NCBI RefSeq assembly: GCF_000316515.1
Contig: NC_019675.1
Location: 3,278,365-3,342,364 of the forward strand
Direction of reading: 5' to 3'
Source: Cyanobium gracile PCC 6307
GTDB lineage: Bacteria > Cyanobacteriota > Cyanobacteriia > PCC-6307 > Cyanobiaceae
Length of the DNA stretch: 64,000 nt
How positions within the stretch are numbered: position 1 is the first letter of the stretch; each line of letters opens with the position of its first letter. Made by a program: the position numbers and the translations under genes. This document shows positions 46,896 through 55,892 of this stretch, one piece after another. The notes under the pieces were generated by a model, which did not search any database, had not been told where the DNA came from, and worked only from the letters and a program-made list of their open reading frames with translations.

Positions 46896-47117
46896 TCAGC
46901 GCAGGTCGCGCTTCAGAACGGCATAGAGGTAGTCCGGGGACTTGTAGCGGCTCGGCAGGCAGATGTGGAGCTGCTCCAGCCGGCTCCAGCAGACCGTGCG
47001 CTGGATCGCCTCCATCGTGCGGCCCTCCTTGAGCAGCAACCGCATCGCCTTGCAGTACAGGGAGTATTTCGCCTCAAGCTCGCCGATCGTTGGGGGCTGA
47101 CCCTGGACCTGGGGCAT
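46896..47117 (-). CDS. DUF3136-type cyanobacterial small protein
   Basis: The 73-residue product has TIGELEAKYSLYCKAMRLL, then QRTVCWSRLEQLHICLP and YKSPDYLYAVLKRDL. I recognise this as a short conserved protein of Synechococcus/Prochlorococcus-type cyanobacteria (DUF3136, by recall). It is helical, soluble and has three Cys. The start ATG at 47117 gives the full conserved length. Function unknown. Confidence 0.75.
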   Translation of the reverse strand: MPQVQGQPPTIGELEAKYSLYCKAMRLLLKEGRTMEAIQRTVCWSRLEQLHICLPSRYKSPDYLYAVLKRDLR

Positions 47118-47160
47118 GGCGGAAGGGGGCACCCGGGTTTTGCAGGGGTGCCCAGCCACT

Positions 47161-48720
47161 CTACGAGCTGGCCAGTAGCCCCTCGACGCCCAGGGCCCTC
47201 GCTGGAGGGGCATGGCCGAGGGTGGCGGCCTGGTCGTCGCTGAGCCGTCCGGCCGCATGCAGCACGGCGGTGATCCGGGCGATGTCGAGCACGGCGTGGC
47301 AGCGATAGCCCCCCTTGGCGAGCCGCTGGCGGGCGCTGGTGTCCGCCTGGCCGCCGTGGTCGATGAACACCACCACGTCCTCCACCTCCAGGCCGGAGCT
47401 TTCCAGCTTGGCGATGCCCTCGAGCACACTGGTGCCGGTGATCAGGATGTCGTCCACCACCACCACCCGGTCGCCCTCCTCGAAATCCCCTTCGATCAGG
47501 CGACGGGCCCCGTGGGCCTTTACCTCCTTGCGCGGGTAGAGGAGGGGTTTGTGCAGCTGCAGCGACAGCCCGGTGGCGGTGGGCAGGGAGCCGTAGGGAA
47601 TGCCGGCGATGCGGTCGAAGACCAGCTCGCCGAGCTGGCCGGCATAGGCATGCAGCACCCGGTGGAACAGGTTGGGATCGGAGATGATCTGGCGCAGATC
47701 CACGTAGTAGTTGAAGACGGCTCCCGAGGCCTGCACGTAGTCGCCGAACAGCAGGCAGCCGATGTCGAACAGATCGACAATCAGGCTGGCCAGCGGGTCG
47801 CCGGAGCCATCGGCGTCCGTGCCGGCCCCGGCCTCGGCGCTGCCCTCCGGGCGACGCTCCGGCAGCCACAGGCTGCAGGCCTCACCCTGGTCCGGCGCCC
47901 GCCGCTCCAGCCAGCGGTCCCGGCGCTCGCTGATCCGCTGCTTGAGGGCAGCGGCGCGGACGGCGATGTCGTCCTCCACCAGGAGGTTCTGGGGCAGGGG
48001 CATCAGCAGGCCGTCGGCGGCCGGACTCAGCCCGGCCTCCAGCAGGGCGTCGAGGCGATCCTCCTCTCCCCAGAGGCTGCGCAGGATCAGGAAGCGCTCC
48101 GGCGCCTCCTGGCGCACCCGGGCCAGGATCGCCGGGTCACTGGTGCCCACCTCCAGCAGCAGCTGGTCGGGGGTGGCCCAGAGCTGGCATTCCCGCACGA
48201 TGCGCAGGTAGAGGGGATCGCTCTCGTCGGGGTGGTGCTGCAGCACCCTGGCGGCCGCGTTGGAGCTGTGGCAGGTGATCACCACCGCCTTGTCGGGGTA
48301 CAGCAGGAACGGGGCGGCGATGTCCTGGCCGGCCAGGGGGGAGAGGGTGACGCCGTCGGCGCCGAGTTCGCGGAACAGGTAATGGGCCAGCGCCGAGGAG
48401 CTGTTCAGGTCCCCATGCTTGGTGTCGATGATCAGGGGAATGTCGAGCGGCACCAGTTCCCGCACCTCCCGCAGCAGTTCCAGCCCCACCGGGCCGAGGG
48501 CCTGGTAGAAGCCGAGGCTGGGCTTGTAGGCGCAGACGTGGTCGGCGGTGGCCTCCACCACCGCCTTGATCCAGTGGCGCGCCTGGGAGAGAAACGAGCG
48601 ACCGCCCATGCCGCGGCGATGGGCCCAGGCCTGCAACATCTCCGGATTGGGATCGAGGCCGGTGACCAGCAGCGACTGACGGGCGGCGATGGCGTCGGTG
48701 AGCTGGACGAAGAAGCCCAT
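47161..48720 (-). CDS. pyrFE: Fused orotidine-5'-phosphate decarboxylase / orotate phosphoribosyltransferase
   Basis: The 519-residue bifunctional enzyme covers the last two steps of UMP synthesis. The N-terminal half (1-270) is a type-2 OMP decarboxylase with GLDPNPEML and the catalytic IIDTKHGDLNSSS (97-109). The C-terminal half (about 310-519) is orotate phosphoribosyltransferase with the PRPP loop VVVVDDILITGTSV near 413-426. The order is decarboxylase first, opposite to eukaryotic UMP synthase. A low-complexity linker (AEAGAGTDADGSGD) joins the halves. Confidence 0.93.
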   Translation of the reverse strand: MGFFVQLTDAIAARQSLLVTGLDPNPEMLQAWAHRRGMGGRSFLSQARHWIKAVVEATADHVCAYKPSLGFYQALGPVGLELLREVRELVPLDIPLIIDTKHGDLNSSSALAHYLFRELGADGVTLSPLAGQDIAAPFLLYPDKAVVITCHSSNAAARVLQHHPDESDPLYLRIVRECQLWATPDQLLLEVGTSDPAILARVRQEAPERFLILRSLWGEEDRLDALLEAGLSPAADGLLMPLPQNLLVEDDIAVRAAALKQRISERRDRWLERRAPDQGEACSLWLPERRPEGSAEAGAGTDADGSGDPLASLIVDLFDIGCLLFGDYVQASGAVFNYYVDLRQIISDPNLFHRVLHAYAGQLGELVFDRIAGIPYGSLPTATGLSLQLHKPLLYPRKEVKAHGARRLIEGDFEEGDRVVVVDDILITGTSVLEGIAKLESSGLEVEDVVVFIDHGGQADTSARQRLAKGGYRCHAVLDIARITAVLHAAGRLSDDQAATLGHAPPARALGVEGLLASS

Positions 48721-48818
48721 CGCGCAGGGGGTTGGTGCCCAAGGTGCTAAGGCGAGGGCCGGCGCCAGCGCGAGGGCGTGACACAGGACTTATTGATCCC
48801 TGAGCCCCAGCGGCTGTC

Positions 48819-50549
48819 TCAGCCCTGCAGTTCGGCGTACGCGGGGCTCCAGCGGCAGGCGTCCAGGCGCGCGAGAGCGGCCTCGGGGGTGGCGGCCCGG
48901 CGGGCCAGCCCCTCCCGCACGGCCTGGATCGCCACCGCTTCGGCCACGGCCCGCGACACCGCCTGAACGGCCGCCAGGGGCGGCATCAGCGGGGCGTCGG
49001 GATCGGTCGCGGCCGGAATCACCCCGGCCAGGGCCTCGATGCTGGCATCGATCATGGCGTCGCTCACCTCGGTGGCGCCCACCGCCACGGCGCCGTAGCC
49101 CAGGCCCGGGAACACGAAGCAGTTGTTGCACTGGCCGATCACCCGTTCCATCGGCTGGGCCGCGTAGCCGGTACCGACCACCGGCGGGAAGGGGCTGCCG
49201 GTGGCCACCAGGGCCCGGCCCCGGCTCCAGCGCAGCAGGTTCTCCGGGGTGATCTCCGCCAGGGGGGTGGGATTGGAGAGGGGCAGGACGATCGGCCGCC
49301 CGCCGTCGGCGCAGAGGGCCTCCACCACCGCCTGGTCGAAGGCGCCGGCGGCGGTGGAGGTGCCGATCAGCACCCCCGGCCGCACCGCCTCGATCACCGC
49401 CAGCAGACCCGGGCCCGGGCCATCGGCCGGGGCCGCCGTTCCGAACCGTGCCGCCAGCAGCTCCGGCCCCTTGGCGAACGGGCGGGTGCCGCCGCTGAGG
49501 CCCGGGGTGCCGGTGTGGACCAGTCCGTCACGGTCGATCAGCCAGAGACGATCGGCGGCCTCGGCGGCCGGGAGCCCCTGGCGCTGCAGCAGGCGATGGA
49601 GCCGTTCGGCGATGCCGCAGCCGGCGCTGCCCGCCCCGAAGATGACGATCCGCTGGTCGGCCAGGCGCTGCCCGAGGCCCCGCAGGCCGGCCAGGATCGC
49701 TGCCGCCGCCACGCTGCTGGTGCCCTGGATGTCGTCGTTGAAGCTCGGCACCCGGTGCCGGTAGGCCTCCAGCACGGGGCGGGCGTGGGCGGCCCCGAAG
49801 TCTTCCCAGTGCACCAGGGCGCCGGGGCAGACCGTCTGCACGGCGGCGATGAAGCGGTCCAGGAAGGCGGTGTAGGCCTCCCCCTGCAGGCGGGGCCGGC
49901 GCAGGCCGGGGTAGCAGGGGTCGGCCAGCAGTTCCGGCCGGTCGGTGCCCACGTCCAGCATCACCGGCAGGCCCCGGGCCGGATCGAGCCCGGCGCAGAG
50001 GGTGTACACCGCCAGCTTCCCCTGGCAGATCTGGATGCCCCCCACCCCCTGGTCGCCGATGCCGAGGATTCCCTGGGCATCGGTGACCAGGAGCAGGTCC
50101 GGAGCCTGGCCGCCGGTGCCGCCGCAGGCCTGGGCCAGCAGCTCCTCGAGCCGCTCCTGCTGCGGTGCAGCCAGGTAGATCCCCTGGCTGGGGCTGCGGT
50201 AGGTGTGGCTGAAGTGCTGGATCGCCTGCCCCACCGTGGGGGTGTAGACGATCGGCATCGCCAGCTCGATGTGGTCGGCGAGGAAGCGGTGGAAGAGGGT
50301 GACGTTCCGCTCCCTCAGGGTCTGGAGATAGGCGTAGCGCTCCAGGTCGCTGCCCATGGCGTGGAAGGCCAGGCGGCAGCGCTCCACCTGGGCCTCGATG
50401 GTCTCCACCTGCCAGGGCAGCAGGGCCTCCAGCCCCAGGTCCCGCCGCTCCTCCCGGCTGAAGGCGGTGCCCTTGTTGAGCAGCGGATCATTGAGCAGCT
50501 CGGCGCCCCGGAGGGTGGTGCTCCGCTGGCGACGGGGTTCGGCGACCAC
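48819..50549 (-). CDS. NAD(P)-dependent malic enzyme
   Basis: The 576-residue enzyme oxidatively decarboxylates malate to pyruvate. Family blocks are LNKGTAFSREERRDLGL, MPIVYTPTVGQAIQ, GIGDQGVGGIQICQGKL, SFNDDIQGTSSVAAAA and the Rossmann loop IVIFGAGSAGCGIAE. This long form resembles MaeA/SfcA-type enzymes. Cofactor preference is not decided by these motifs. It is transcribed alone, divergent from the FAH gene. Confidence 0.93.
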   Translation of the reverse strand: MVAEPRRQRSTTLRGAELLNDPLLNKGTAFSREERRDLGLEALLPWQVETIEAQVERCRLAFHAMGSDLERYAYLQTLRERNVTLFHRFLADHIELAMPIVYTPTVGQAIQHFSHTYRSPSQGIYLAAPQQERLEELLAQACGGTGGQAPDLLLVTDAQGILGIGDQGVGGIQICQGKLAVYTLCAGLDPARGLPVMLDVGTDRPELLADPCYPGLRRPRLQGEAYTAFLDRFIAAVQTVCPGALVHWEDFGAAHARPVLEAYRHRVPSFNDDIQGTSSVAAAAILAGLRGLGQRLADQRIVIFGAGSAGCGIAERLHRLLQRQGLPAAEAADRLWLIDRDGLVHTGTPGLSGGTRPFAKGPELLAARFGTAAPADGPGPGLLAVIEAVRPGVLIGTSTAAGAFDQAVVEALCADGGRPIVLPLSNPTPLAEITPENLLRWSRGRALVATGSPFPPVVGTGYAAQPMERVIGQCNNCFVFPGLGYGAVAVGATEVSDAMIDASIEALAGVIPAATDPDAPLMPPLAAVQAVSRAVAEAVAIQAVREGLARRAATPEAALARLDACRWSPAYAELQG

Positions 50550-50697
50550 GGCGTGCTCCTGGTTCCGCTGGTGTCCCCATCATCCACAGCTGGCGGGCCA
50601 GAGTGGGCGCTGCGGGAGCCGCGCTGCCCTCAGGCACCCCCGGCAGGTCTTTCGTGCAGCCCCCCTGCAGCCTCCGTGACGCCCCGATGAAGTCCCT

Positions 50698-51525
50698 ATG
50701 AAGATCGTGCGCTACGAGGATCCGGCCGGCGCCATCCACCTCGCCTGTCGCCATCCCGACGGCAGCCTGGAGCGCCTGGCGGGCGACCTGTTCGGCGCGC
50801 TGGAGCCCACGGGCGAGCCGGCCGCAGCGCACCGGATCCTGGCCCCCCTGGAGCCGCGCGCCATCCTCTGCATCGGCCTCAACTACCGCCGCCATGCCGC
50901 CGAGACCGGCGTCGCGATCCCCACCTGGCCGGTGCTGTTCATGAAGGTGCCGGGGGCGGTGCAGCATCCGGAGGCGCCGATCACCCTGCCCACCACCTTG
51001 GCCAGCCACCAGGTGGACTACGAGGGGGAGCTGGCGGTGGTGATCGGCCGCACCTGCCGCAACGTGCCCCGCTCCGAGGCCCTGGGGGTGGTGCTGGGCT
51101 ACACCTGCGCCAATGACGTCAGCGCCCGCGACTGGCAGAAGCAGCCCCAGCTCGGCGGCGGCCAGTGGTGCCGCGGCAAGAGCTTCGACACCTTCGCCCC
51201 CCTGGGCCCCTGCCTGGTGACCGCCGCGGCGATCCCCGATCCCCAGGCCCTCATGCTGCAGACCCGCCTCAACGGCCAGACGGTGCAGGCGGCCAGCACC
51301 GCCGACATGATCTTCACCGTGGCGGAGATCATCGAATTCCTGAGCGCCAGCACCACCCTGCCGGCCGGCACCGTGATCCTCACCGGCACCCCCAGCGGCG
51401 TCGGCATGGCGGCCGATCCGCCCCGCTGGCTGCGTCGCGGCGATACGGTCGAGGTGGAGATCGACGGCATCGGCGTGCTGCGCAACCCGGTGCTGGAGGA
51501 GTCCACCCCACAGCCGGCCCCCTGA
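50698..51525 (+). CDS. Fumarylacetoacetate hydrolase family protein
   Basis: The 275-residue protein has the FAH fold: CIGLNYRRHAAETG, VDYEGELAVVIG (two acidic metal ligands), YTCANDVSARDWQ, and LTGTPSGVGMA at the active site. Relatives include acylpyruvases and oxaloacetate decarboxylases, and the substrate cannot be told from sequence. It starts with ATG and stands 22 bases before the small Trp-rich gene, possibly in one transcript. Confidence 0.88.
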   Translation: MKIVRYEDPAGAIHLACRHPDGSLERLAGDLFGALEPTGEPAAAHRILAPLEPRAILCIGLNYRRHAAETGVAIPTWPVLFMKVPGAVQHPEAPITLPTTLASHQVDYEGELAVVIGRTCRNVPRSEALGVVLGYTCANDVSARDWQKQPQLGGGQWCRGKSFDTFAPLGPCLVTAAAIPDPQALMLQTRLNGQTVQAASTADMIFTVAEIIEFLSASTTLPAGTVILTGTPSGVGMAADPPRWLRRGDTVEVEIDGIGVLRNPVLEESTPQPAP

Positions 51526-51547
51526 GGGCCGTTGCCCACCTCGCCCG

Positions 51548-51808
51548 ATGAAGCTTTCCGCCGCCTGGACCTGCCAGCCCGCCAGGGCCGCCGGCTGCGG
51601 CGGCTATCGCCACTTCGCCGTGCTGGGCCAGCGGGGCCGGGGCCGGGAGCGCACCGTGGAGCTCCAGGCGGTGCTGGACCCCGGTTTCCGGCTGCTGGTA
51701 CCCACCGGCGAGCTGCGCGACCGCGACGCCTGGCTGCCGGGCTGGCAGCGCCTGCCCCGCCAGGAGGAACCGTCTGTAAACTTCGGCATCTCCACCGTCG
51801 ACCTGTGA
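51548..51808 (+). CDS. Small Trp-rich protein (TIGR02450-like)
   Basis: The 86-residue product has AAWTCQPARAAG, YRHFAVLGQRG, VELQAVLDPGFRLLVP and LRDRDAWLPGWQRLP. Spaced Trp residues and the RHF...VEL...W..GW order match the small Trp-rich protein family TIGR02450, by recall. Function unknown. The stop codon overlaps the GTG start of the next gene. Confidence 0.65.
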   Translation: MKLSAAWTCQPARAAGCGGYRHFAVLGQRGRGRERTVELQAVLDPGFRLLVPTGELRDRDAWLPGWQRLPRQEEPSVNFGISTVDL

Positions 51809-52035
51809 CCTTCAACGGAACCCTGGAGGAACTCCAGTCGCTGCTCGAGGGCCTGGGCTGTTTCGGTCACTGGGTGCACGAGGGGGCGTTCGAGATGCTC
51901 GTCATCGAGGACGGCGAATCGAACCTCCGCCTCAACTGGTGGCCCGGCACCGGCACCCTGATGCTGGTGGGAGATCCGGCCCAGCGCGGCGACCTGGAGG
52001 GGCGGTTGAAGCAGGCCCTGGCCGGACGCGCCTGA
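51805..52035 (+). CDS. Conserved hypothetical small protein
   Basis: The 76-residue product uses a GTG start overlapping the previous stop by four bases. It reads TFNGTLEELQSLLEGLG, FEMLVIEDGESNLRLNWWP and TLMLVGDPAQRGDLEGRL. It is compact with alternating strand and helix and no Cys cluster or membrane helix. I do not recognise a named family. Co-translation with the Trp-rich gene suggests a shared role. Confidence 0.6.
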   Translation: MTFNGTLEELQSLLEGLGCFGHWVHEGAFEMLVIEDGESNLRLNWWPGTGTLMLVGDPAQRGDLEGRLKQALAGRA

Positions 52036-52054
52036 GCGCCGCCCCCTACCGCGC

Positions 52055-52585
52055 TCAGTCCTTGACCACCAGCTCCGTGGTGCCGCTGCGGCGCAGCAGA
52101 TCGCCCAGCACCAGCAGGTCGTTGCCATGGATCAGGCCGATGCAGCCATCGGTGCCGCTGCTCCGCCCCCGGCCGGCGCTGGGGTCGTGGTGGATCCCCA
52201 GGCCGCGGCGGGCGGTGGGAAAATCGGGCTCCAGCCCGATCCAGAGGAAACGGCCGAGCTCCACGTCATCGGTCGGCGCGACGGGGGTGATCTCGGTGAC
52301 GGCGTAGCGGCCCCGCGGCAACGGGGCCTTGCTGCCCAGCCGGTGGCGGTCGCCCTCCTGGCGGCGCACCCGGCCCACCAGCGCCTCGTAGGCCCGCAGC
52401 GGCTGGCCCGGGAGCAGCAGCCGCAGTTCCCAGATCGGATCGCCGGTGACGGGCAACTGGCGGTCGGTGCGGACCAGCACCATCCGCCCGCCGGCGGCCA
52501 CCACCGCATGGGCGGAGGGGGCAGCCAGGACCAGGCACAGGGCCCAGGCGAGAACCAGCGAGACCTGGCCGGTGGAACGCTTCAT
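52055..52585 (-). CDS. L,D-transpeptidase (YkuD-like), exported
   Basis: The 176-residue protein has a signal peptide (SLVLAWALCLVLAAPSAHA) and the YkuD catalytic segment: LGIHHDPSAGRGRSSG leading to TDGCIGL, where the Cys is the nucleophile and the His lies 15 residues before it. The usual Arg after GCI is Gly-Leu here. It probably makes peptidoglycan 3-3 crosslinks or attaches proteins in the periplasm. The ATG at 52585 gives the signal peptide. Confidence 0.78.
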   Translation of the reverse strand: MKRSTGQVSLVLAWALCLVLAAPSAHAVVAAGGRMVLVRTDRQLPVTGDPIWELRLLLPGQPLRAYEALVGRVRRQEGDRHRLGSKAPLPRGRYAVTEITPVAPTDDVELGRFLWIGLEPDFPTARRGLGIHHDPSAGRGRSSGTDGCIGLIHGNDLLVLGDLLRRSGTTELVVKD

Positions 52586-52662
52586 GGACAGCACGGGACC
52601 AGCTCCCGTGTTACTGCCCGGGCACGGGTGCCACAAGGGCGGGGGTGCCGGTCCCCGAAGGA

Positions 52663-52938
52663 TCAGCCTTGTTCGTCCCCGTCCCGGCTGATCGTCACCA
52701 GCGCCGGGGCGAACAGAAACACCGTGTCCCCCAGCCGTTCCGACTGACCGTCCAGGGCGAAGACGCCGCCGGAGACGAAATCGATCGTGCGCTGGGCCTC
52801 CTCCGGGGCCATGGCACTGAGGTGGAGCACCACGGTCTTGAACTGCTGCACCGCCAGCACCGCCTCCACGGCCTCCTCGAAGCGGCCTGGTGTCATCACC
52901 ACCACCTCGTGAAACCAGGTGCCGAAGGGGGTCTCCAT
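52663..52938 (-). CDS. SepF-like cell-division protein
   Basis: The 91-residue protein matches the SepF/YlmF core: VMTPGRFEEAVEAVLAV, KTVVLHLSAMAPEEAQRT, IDFVSGGVFALDGQSERLG and VFLFAPALVTI. SepF binds FtsZ at the division site. It is shorter than typical SepF because it lacks the N-terminal membrane-binding helix and linker, so it may be a second, domain-only paralogue. Confidence 0.75.
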   Translation of the reverse strand: METPFGTWFHEVVVMTPGRFEEAVEAVLAVQQFKTVVLHLSAMAPEEAQRTIDFVSGGVFALDGQSERLGDTVFLFAPALVTISRDGDEQG

Positions 52939-53006
52939 CGGTCCAGGTTGCCGCAGTCCGTCCCCCCCAGCCAGCGGAACGGCGTGAGCCTCCGGTGAGA
53001 ACCGGC

Positions 53007-53435
53007 TCAGGGGACCAGGGCGATGGCGTCGATCTCCACCCGGGCGCCCCTGGGCAGGGCCGCCACCTGCACACAGGCGCGGGCCGGAGCGACGCCGTCA
53101 CGGAACAGAACGGCGTAGAGGGCGTTCACCCGGGCGAAATCGCCGAGGTCGGCCAGATACACCGTGGTGCGCACCACATGGTCAGGGCGGCAGCCGGCGG
53201 CCGCCAGCACCGCCTGAAGATTGCTCAGCACCTGGCGGGTTTCGGCCTCCACGTCGCCCTCTCCCACCAGCACCCCGCTCACCGGGTCGAGGGCGATCTG
53301 GCCGGAGCAGTACAGGACCCCGCCGGCGAGCACGGCCTGGTTGTAGGGGCCGACCGGGGCGGGGGCGGCCGTGGTGTTGACCGGATGAGACAGGGGGCTG
53401 TGCCTTTGGTCACCTCCGCCGGCGCTGGAACTCAT
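53007..53435 (-). CDS. ridA: RidA (YjgF/YER057c/UK114) family deaminase
   Basis: The 142-residue protein has APAPVGPYNQAVLAGGVLYC, SGQIALDPVSG, NLQAVLAAAG and ARACVQVAALPRGARVEIDA. The Arg in PARACV and the Glu in VEIDA are the conserved active-site residues that hydrolyse reactive enamine/imine intermediates. It is divergent from the ABC ATPase gene, with 11 bases between the two starts. Confidence 0.92.
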   Translation of the reverse strand: MSSSAGGGDQRHSPLSHPVNTTAAPAPVGPYNQAVLAGGVLYCSGQIALDPVSGVLVGEGDVEAETRQVLSNLQAVLAAAGCRPDHVVRTTVYLADLGDFARVNALYAVLFRDGVAPARACVQVAALPRGARVEIDAIALVP

Positions 53436-53446
53436 GACGGGTAAAA

Positions 53447-54655
53447 ATGCGGGACTGGGATCTTATGGCCTACTCCAACACCATCACCACGCCGTCCACT
53501 GCCACCGCCACCGCCACGGCCGTCACCCCCGGGGATGTCGCCGGGCCCGGCGCCCATGTGCGCATCGAGGACCTCTGGTACCGCTACCCGGGCCGGGACG
53601 TCGCCTCCTGGACCCTCCAAGGCATCGACCTCGTCCTCGGGGCCGGGGAACTGGTGGGTCTGCTGGGCCCCTCCGGTTGCGGCAAGACCACCCTGCTGCG
53701 GCTGATCGCCGGCTTCGAGCGTCCCGGCCGCGGCCGCATCAGCATCGGCGGCCAGCAGGTGGCGGGTCCGGATCGCCTGTTGCCCCCCGAGCGGCGGGGC
53801 GTCGGCATGGTCTTCCAGGACGATGCCCTCTTTCCCCATCTCGATGCCTGGCGCAACGCCTGTTTCGGCCTGCGTCGCGGCCAGGACACCGCCCGGGTGG
53901 CCTGGCTCCTCGATCTGCTGGGCCTGGGCGGGCTGGAGCGCCGCTACCCCCACGAGCTGTCCGGCGGCCAGCGCCAGCGCCTGGCCATGGCCCGTGCCCT
54001 GGCGCCGTCGCCCTCGGTGGTGCTGCTCGATGAGCCCTTCTCCAATCTGGATGTGGAGGTGCGGCTACGGCTGCGCAGCGAGCTGCCCGCCGTGCTGGCC
54101 CGCTGCGGCGCCAGTGGCCTGATGGTGACCCACGACCCGGAGGAGGCCCTGGCGATCTGCGACCGGGTGGGGGTGCTCCGCGACGGGGTGCTGCACCAGT
54201 GCGCCCCGCCGCGGCAGCTGGTCGACCAGCCCGCCACCGCCTTTGTCGGCCAGTTCGTGCTCCAGTCCAACCTGTTGCCGGCCCGCTGGCGGGGCCGGCG
54301 GCTGCAGACCGCCCTCGGCGAGCTCGAGCCCCTCTCCGGCGGCGACGACGGCTCCGGGGCATCGGAGGCCATCGAGGTGATGGTCCGCCCCCAGGCCCTG
54401 GAATTCCTGCCTGATGAGGATGGATCCGCCTGGATCACCGGCCGCGAGTTCCTGGGCCGCGAATGGCTCTACCAGGTGCAGCTCGGGGAGCAGCGGCTGC
54501 GCTGGCGGGCCCCCCTGGAGGCCGACCACCCCCATGGCCGCCGGGGCCGGCTGCGCTTCCGCTCCGGCGAGTCGGCGCTGCTGTTTCCCGGGGGCCGGCC
54601 CCTGGTGACACTGCCGCCGGGTCGCAACGCCGGGGGCCTCAGCTCCCTTCCCTGA
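53447..54655 (+). CDS. Iron-type ABC transporter ATP-binding protein
   Basis: The 402-residue ATPase has Walker A GPSGCGKTTLL (about 72-82), Q-loop MVFQDDALFPH, signature LSGGQRQRLAMARAL, Walker B VVLLDEPFSNLD and an H-loop VTHDPEEAL. A C-terminal regulatory domain (TOBE-like, from about 265) is present. The closest known type is FbpC/FutC, which powers Fe3+ uptake, but no permease is adjacent. An in-frame ATG at 53465 is an alternative start. Confidence 0.85.
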   Translation: MRDWDLMAYSNTITTPSTATATATAVTPGDVAGPGAHVRIEDLWYRYPGRDVASWTLQGIDLVLGAGELVGLLGPSGCGKTTLLRLIAGFERPGRGRISIGGQQVAGPDRLLPPERRGVGMVFQDDALFPHLDAWRNACFGLRRGQDTARVAWLLDLLGLGGLERRYPHELSGGQRQRLAMARALAPSPSVVLLDEPFSNLDVEVRLRLRSELPAVLARCGASGLMVTHDPEEALAICDRVGVLRDGVLHQCAPPRQLVDQPATAFVGQFVLQSNLLPARWRGRRLQTALGELEPLSGGDDGSGASEAIEVMVRPQALEFLPDEDGSAWITGREFLGREWLYQVQLGEQRLRWRAPLEADHPHGRRGRLRFRSGESALLFPGGRPLVTLPPGRNAGGLSSLP

Positions 54656-55886
54656 CGACGGAATCGGGCCGGCGCCGCAGCAGCAGCAGGGTGCAGTCGT
54701 CCTCGAGGTGCTGGCTGCTGGTAAAGCCCCGCAGGCTCTGGCGCAGCCCCTGGATCAAGGAGTCCAGGGGGGCCTGGCCCGCCTCGGCCAGGAGGCTCTG
54801 GCACCCCTGGACACCGAATGGTTCCCCTTCGATGTTCTCGGCTTCGGTGACGCCGTCGGTGTAGACCATCAGCAGGTCGCCGGGGTCGAGCTGCAGGGTC
54901 AGGCTCTGGTAGGTCCGGCCGGGGAAGATGCCCAGCAGCGCACCCTTGGGCATGGCAATCGGACGGACCTCCCCGTCCTGCAGCCGCAGCGGCGGGCAGT
55001 GGCCGCCGTTGGAATAGGTGAACAGGCCGGAGCTCACATCCAGATAGCCACAGAACATGGTGACGAACAGGGCGGCCTCGTTGCCTTCGGCGAGGCTGTC
55101 ATTGAGGCGGCGAAGAACGGCGTCCGGAGATGTTTCGGTGTTCGCCAGGATCCTGAGCAGCCCCACTGAGCGCGCCATGAACAGCGCCGCGCCGAGGCCA
55201 TGGCCGGACACATCCCCGATGCAGACGAAGAGCCGGTGGCTGTCGACGAAGAAGGCATCGAAGAAATCCCCCGCCACCGTGGTGGCCGGTTCCATCAGGG
55301 TGGCGATCTCGATGTCCGGATGCCCGGAGAACAGGTCGCCCTGGGGCGGCAGCATGTTCAGCTGCAAATCCCGGGCCAGGTCCAGTTCCTTGCGCAGGTG
55401 GGACAGCTCCAGGGCTTCCCGCTGGGCCTCCAGGGTCAGCTGGTTGGTGAGCCGGGTGCGTTCCACCAGGGAGATCATCATGTTGCGGGCCACTCCGGGC
55501 AGAAGCACCATGTGCGACCAGAACACCTGCTGGGGAATCCGCAGCACGGTCGCGTCATCCTCTGCCCTCACCAGGGCCGAAGCCGGCCGGCCATCAATGG
55601 CGGAGAACTCCCCGATGCATTGACCGATGGGAATGGCCATCCCCTTGCTGCGGTAGCCGTCGGCGCCGAGGTGGACCGTGACCGTTCCGGCCAGGATGAT
55701 GAAGATGTCCTCGTTGGTCTGCCCGGGTGTGAGCAGCACCTGGCCCGGTTGCAGCGGCAGAAGCTCGCAGCGGTGAACTGCCGCCAGCAACACGTCCTCC
55801 TTCAGATCGCGGAAGAGGGGAATGTCCTTGAAGGGGAGGGAAGTGGTGGTCGAGGGGTCCAGGGAGGGTGGGGGCTCGACACACAT
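54639..55886 (-). CDS. cNMP-binding-domain PP2C (SpoIIE-type) phosphatase
   Basis: The 415-residue protein has a cyclic-nucleotide-binding-like domain at about 20-135 (LLPLQPGQVLLTPGQTNEDIF, GEFSAIDGRPASALVRA), a helical linker, and a PP2C phosphatase at 190-405 (TVAGDFFDAF, IGDVSGHGLGAALF, VYTDGVTEAEN, DDCTLLLL). The Asp pairs bind two metals. It probably dephosphorylates the STAS protein encoded two genes upstream, in a partner-switching module with the kinase between. It overlaps the convergent ABC gene by 17 bases. Confidence 0.9.
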   Translation of the reverse strand: MCVEPPPSLDPSTTTSLPFKDIPLFRDLKEDVLLAAVHRCELLPLQPGQVLLTPGQTNEDIFIILAGTVTVHLGADGYRSKGMAIPIGQCIGEFSAIDGRPASALVRAEDDATVLRIPQQVFWSHMVLLPGVARNMMISLVERTRLTNQLTLEAQREALELSHLRKELDLARDLQLNMLPPQGDLFSGHPDIEIATLMEPATTVAGDFFDAFFVDSHRLFVCIGDVSGHGLGAALFMARSVGLLRILANTETSPDAVLRRLNDSLAEGNEAALFVTMFCGYLDVSSGLFTYSNGGHCPPLRLQDGEVRPIAMPKGALLGIFPGRTYQSLTLQLDPGDLLMVYTDGVTEAENIEGEPFGVQGCQSLLAEAGQAPLDSLIQGLRQSLRGFTSSQHLEDDCTLLLLRRRPDSVVREGS

Positions 55887-55892
55887 TCCCGA

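Noticed and set aside
43668..47243. A 1191-codon plus-strand frame through the RND gene
   Set aside because: The minus strand codes a complete RND transporter; the plus frame is Gln/His/Gly-rich without domains.
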